Assembly: GCA_002500745.1 (NCBI GenBank)
Contig: DLST01000015.1
Coordinates: forward strand, 121,090 to 185,089
Direction of reading: 5' to 3'
DNA: 64,000 nt
DNA from: Sphingobacterium sp. UBA7855
GTDB lineage: Bacteria; Bacteroidota; Bacteroidia; Sphingobacteriales; Sphingobacteriaceae
Made by a program: the position numbers and the translations under genes
Notes under the pieces: model-generated
What the model was told of the DNA's origin: nothing
The model's input: only the letters and a program-made list of their open reading frames with translations
Database searches by the model: none
In this document: positions 60,752 through 64,000 of the stretch, in pieces
Numbering within the stretch: the first letter of the stretch is position 1
Layout: the number at the start of each line of letters is the position of its first letter

Positions 60752-62109
60752 ATTTTTAATTTTGAAATAGTTTTGAAGAATGGAAGGAAAAATAAAATGT
60801 TTATGAACATCGTAGCTGCTACAGATCCAATATTAATCATCATTAGGGTTGAGCAATTAAACGCCAATACAACATAAATTGCTTTTACTATAGAAGACAC
60901 CTCATTGTTTGATTTTCGCTCAAAAAAAAACGCCAACTTTGTTAGAATAAAACAATATATATAAAAAAACCAAAAACTGAAATGAAATAACCCTGCAATA
61001 GATATTGGAACAATTTGGTCATAACTTTGACTCTTACCATATAGGGTATCATTGAAAATTATATTGGTTTTAAAAGCATTATCCGACAATGATGCTAAAC
61101 CAGGTAGATTTTGATTAACATCAGAGATAAAGTAATAAAAATGATCAGTAAGAGTTACATTTTTTGAGTCATAAGCATCAATCCCAATAGCATAATTCGC
61201 AACTCCACTAAAATAAGCGTTCATTTGAAAGAATGATAGAAAATCGCTAGCGGAAGCCTCTCTATCTTTTCGGGTATATTTATTTATTGAAGATATGCCT
61301 ATAACAAATATAGACATTATAACCGTCGTTACTAGCAACTTCCTTTTGTACTTAGGAAAATACAATATCAACAAATAAATAAGTGGTAATGTGGAATAGA
61401 TTATACTAAATCTACTGGTACCGAGAATTAATGTGCTATTGAAAAATATAATGATTAAGCACATTATGAATTTGTTTCGATCTCGTTTAAAAATTTTGTT
61501 AATTACGCTAAATAAAAATAATATTATGAATATCCTAATTGTCGGAAACATAATACCCATAATGGCATCTGCTTTTTCGATCTCATTATTTAATTTAGCT
61601 TCTAAATACGTATTAAAACTGAAGATAAAATTCAATCTTTCAAAATATTCCCTCTTGATTACCATTAAAATTATCGAAAATATTAATACCGCTATTAAAG
61701 GTATATTTAAATTCACGAAATAGCTCTTCTTCTGTACCGGTGGAAATTTATTCACTGAATATAAAGCGATAGTTATTACAAGCAATTCAATTACTTGCAT
61801 AAAAATAGCTATATTAACGTTGTACGAAGTCCCTCCAAATGGAATTTCATTTCCTGCAACAACTAGAATTGGAATCAAAACATATCTTAAAAACTGCTGT
61901 AAAAGTATTATCCAAAATACAAGATATCGAGATAAGGTCAATATTTTTTTTGCCAGGAATGCTAAATATATCGAAAAAGAAAAGGATAATATATATGTGT
62001 AATGATAAAAGCCATCAACAGCATTTGTCATTAAAATTATTGACAGCAAAAATATAATTATCGCAATTCCATAAAGCTTAGTAGTTAGAGATATAGATGA
62101 AACACTCAT
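60748..62109 (-). CDS. Wzy-like O-antigen/polysaccharide polymerase
   Basis: The protein has 453 residues with about twelve hydrophobic segments and a larger outside loop (residues 280-350, TRKDREASASDFLSFFQMNA). No strong sequence motif exists for this group. The identification rests on topology, length and position between flippase and transferase genes. It joins repeat units on the outer face of the inner membrane. Very AT-rich. Confidence 0.8.
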   Translation of the reverse strand: MSVSSISLTTKLYGIAIIIFLLSIILMTNAVDGFYHYTYILSFSFSIYLAFLAKKILTLSRYLVFWIILLQQFLRYVLIPILVVAGNEIPFGGTSYNVNIAIFMQVIELLVITIALYSVNKFPPVQKKSYFVNLNIPLIAVLIFSIILMVIKREYFERLNFIFSFNTYLEAKLNNEIEKADAIMGIMFPTIRIFIILFLFSVINKIFKRDRNKFIMCLIIIFFNSTLILGTSRFSIIYSTLPLIYLLILYFPKYKRKLLVTTVIMSIFVIGISSINKYTRKDREASASDFLSFFQMNAYFSGVANYAIGIDAYDSKNVTLTDHFYYFISDVNQNLPGLASLSDNAFKTNIIFNDTLYGKSQSYDQIVPISIAGLFHFSFWFFYIYCFILTKLAFFFERKSNNEVSSIVKAIYVVLAFNCSTLMMINIGSVAATMFINILFFLPFFKTISKLKM

Positions 62110-63539
62110 TTTATGTTGTTTGAAAGACTTTTAAAAGATACAATTTTTCTATAAAAAAGGGCTATTGCACCTAAATACATAATTCCAATGATTACGCTTC
62201 CTAAAAGCAAATGTAGAGTTGACGATAATTGCAATAAATACGAAAGCTTGTAACCAATTACCCCTGCTAATATTGATATTATTATTACTGGTAAAATATC
62301 AAAAAGCTGATTTTTAAAAGAGTAGGATGTTTCTTTGTTTACATAATACATATTAATGAAACATCCAAAAAAATTTCCTATTACAATGGAATATAGGAAA
62401 ATAAGCAATTCATATTTGATAAATATTAGAATTAGTACAATTCCAATCAACCTTTTAAAAAATTCTGATTTCAGTATTGCAGATCCATTTCCGGTAGCTT
62501 TTAAAATATTTTTGCTAACTCCGTCTATTATGAACGCGACCGAACTGAGAATTAATACGTCCAACATTTTAACCGAATTAGACCATTGGGGCCCTAATAC
62601 AATATAGACAATCTCAGTAGAATAAAAGTATAGCACAATGAAACCTGGAAGAGAAATAATTAGAATAACTTTCATCAATTGAGATGCTTTACTGCCAAAA
62701 TCTATATTGTTAACTTTACTCAACATGGGAAACACCACATTATCACCAAAGGCTCTAAATATATTAACGGGAAAATCAACTAATTTTTTCGCTTGATAAT
62801 AAAAACCGGTCATCACGAGATTATGAACTTTGGCTATTATCGAAGAAATGCCTTCGTTATATAATACGGTAAGAAGGGAGGAAAGGAAGATTTTCCCTCC
62901 AAAAGCGTACATCGATAAAAACGACTCTTTATTAAATGATAACGATGGCTTATATCTTACAATAAAAAATATAAATAAAAAATAGAAAAAATTATAAAAA
63001 ACTTGCTGCCAGACTAAAGCCCAAACCCCATAACCATTGATTGCTAACAAGACGGAAAAAAAAACAGCTACAATTAGTGCCGATATACTAATTACCGACT
63101 GTTTTCTAAAATCTAGTTTCCTAATTAGATTAACACGCTGCGTTAGAGTAAATGCTGATATAATAATATTTAAGCCTATAACCTTTGTGATAGGGCTTAA
63201 GATTTGTTTTCCATAAAAAGATGCTATTTTGGAAGAAAGGCCGAATAAAATACAATATATAACTATCGCACAAACAATATTGAATGTAAAGATTGTATTA
63301 TAATCTTCTCTAGTTACAACATCCTTTTTTACTAATGCCCCGCCTAAGCCCGATTCAACAATCATTTGAGAAAATGATATAAAAATAGCTAACACTCCTA
63401 TTATTCCAAAATCAGTCGGAGTAAGTAATCTTGCTAAAACTAACGTAGATATAAAATAAATCCCGCTATATCCAAACTTTTCTAATGCTACCCAAAATAA
63501 ACTTTTAATAGTTTTAGATTTTGTAATTTTTCCTAACAT
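62106..63539 (-). CDS. Wzx-like polysaccharide flippase (MOP/PST family)
   Basis: The protein has 477 residues and about 12-14 membrane helices. Opening FWVALEKFGYSGIYFISTLV and LARLLTPTDFGIIGVLAIFI, with MIVESGLGGALVKKDVVTRE, is characteristic of the WzxC/PST branch. It moves lipid-linked repeat units across the inner membrane. It overlaps the polymerase gene by 4 bases. Confidence 0.93.
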   Translation of the reverse strand: MLGKITKSKTIKSLFWVALEKFGYSGIYFISTLVLARLLTPTDFGIIGVLAIFISFSQMIVESGLGGALVKKDVVTREDYNTIFTFNIVCAIVIYCILFGLSSKIASFYGKQILSPITKVIGLNIIISAFTLTQRVNLIRKLDFRKQSVISISALIVAVFFSVLLAINGYGVWALVWQQVFYNFFYFLFIFFIVRYKPSLSFNKESFLSMYAFGGKIFLSSLLTVLYNEGISSIIAKVHNLVMTGFYYQAKKLVDFPVNIFRAFGDNVVFPMLSKVNNIDFGSKASQLMKVILIISLPGFIVLYFYSTEIVYIVLGPQWSNSVKMLDVLILSSVAFIIDGVSKNILKATGNGSAILKSEFFKRLIGIVLILIFIKYELLIFLYSIVIGNFFGCFINMYYVNKETSYSFKNQLFDILPVIIISILAGVIGYKLSYLLQLSSTLHLLLGSVIIGIMYLGAIALFYRKIVSFKSLSNNIK

Positions 63540-63545
63540 CTATCT

Positions 63546-63998
63546 CTACAAATTAGTTTTTATTACTTTCCCTGGAACACCGACAACAACACTATTATCA
63601 GGAATATCAGTTAACACAACGGAATTTGCTCCGATTGATACGTTATTTCCAATTTTTATGCCACCCAAAATACAAGCTCCTGCGCCAATAAAAACATTTT
63701 CCCCTATGATTGGAGCTCCTCTATTATTTCTACCCGCTATTGAAACATTTTGATAAATTAATGTTCCACACCCAATAACAGCCTTAGGATGTATAACTAC
63801 ACCAAGACCATTGTGCTTAAGAACAACATCTTTACCCAATTTTAAATTAACTGGTAAATCACAAGAATATATAATTCGTATGAATTTCATTAAAAAAGAA
63901 GGTAAAACAGGAATTCTTCTATCATAAGAATATTCCATTAAACGAAAAAGCTTCATTAAAGAACTTTTTTCGCTTTTCATCATTTTTAAAATTCCCAT
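63546..63998 (-). CDS. Hexapeptide-repeat acetyltransferase, serine O-acetyltransferase-like
   Basis: The protein has 150 residues from the ATG at 63998. Left-handed beta-helix repeats are visible: GVVIHPKAVIGCGTLIYQNV, GAPIIGENVFIGAGACILGG and IKIGNNVSIGANSVVLTDIP, ending VVGVPGKVIK. It resembles the CysE/WcaB-type acetyltransferases of capsule loci, and should acetylate a sugar of the repeat unit. Because the start is two bases from the window edge, an upstream in-frame start cannot be excluded. Confidence 0.85.
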   Translation of the reverse strand: MGILKMMKSEKSSLMKLFRLMEYSYDRRIPVLPSFLMKFIRIIYSCDLPVNLKLGKDVVLKHNGLGVVIHPKAVIGCGTLIYQNVSIAGRNNRGAPIIGENVFIGAGACILGGIKIGNNVSIGANSVVLTDIPDNSVVVGVPGKVIKTNL

Positions 63999-64000
63999 AA

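Noticed and set aside
1..64000. CRISPR array
   Set aside because: No set of regularly spaced repeats was seen; the only tandem elements are the R2-R3 pair and the Tyr-Gly codon repeat.

Overview
The window looks like a chromosome segment of a Sphingobacterium-like member of the Bacteroidota. The grounds are three: two SusC/SusD outer-membrane pairs, gliding/type IX secretion genes (gldK, gldN) and LytTR two-component regulation; many TlpA-type thioredoxin proteins; and -7 promoter elements of the Bacteroidota form TAnnTTTG with few Shine-Dalgarno sites. No rRNA, tRNA or CRISPR array was recognised. The genus is an inference from family content, not from a marker gene.

Layout. 0-5.3 kb: the start of a LuxR-type response regulator (minus, cut by the window edge), a fimbrillin-like lipoprotein with a 55-residue partner, and a PAS/GAF sensor without an ATPase domain followed by a CheY-like receiver. 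5.6-10.3 kb: a SusC/SusD pair. 10.4-19.7 kb: an accessory stretch with a frameshifted TlpA-like gene, an AT-rich HEPN-like gene, an Rpn-type nuclease pseudogene carrying a 60-bp palindromic insertion, an unknown gene, an intact TlpA-like gene and an AI-2E/PerM transporter. 19.9-25.3 kb (minus): a phage-lysis-like set of small genes (holin-like, DUF5675, others), a LytTR regulator with a degenerate LytS-like partner, then an LpxL/HtrB-like acyltransferase behind a 42-residue peptide gene. 25.6-31.7 kb: an AraC regulator, a ~170-bp intergenic repeat present three times, decayed resolvase, Rpn, LacI and ROK-kinase fragments, a PAS histidine kinase, OmpA-like and PRC-barrel stress-type proteins, and a small secreted protein. 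31.8-37.3 kb (minus): a four-gene operon of hypothetical protein, thioredoxin-like protein, SusC and SusD.

38.1-44.3 kb is the most obscure accessory island. It holds an HTH protein, an HNH-like candidate, a TM2-domain coiled-coil membrane protein, a small coiled-coil protein, four small membrane proteins and a WYL regulator. The content and low GC resemble defence or mobile islands, but no known system was recognised.

44.4-64 kb (minus): a surface polysaccharide locus. It includes a CapD/WbpM-like dehydratase and a nucleotidyltransferase, a barrel-gldK-gldN operon lacking gldL and gldM, Wzc-like kinase and Wza-like export genes, and an AT-rich variable cassette of a cupin epimerase-like protein, a WecA-like initiating transferase, an epimerase, three glycosyltransferases, a beta-helix protein, a Wzy-like polymerase, a Wzx-like flippase and a hexapeptide acetyltransferase. 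Transcription of the cassette runs from the right edge leftwards and stops at a strong terminator at about 50.8 kb.

All assignments rest on reading translated sequence and motifs by eye; no database search was possible.
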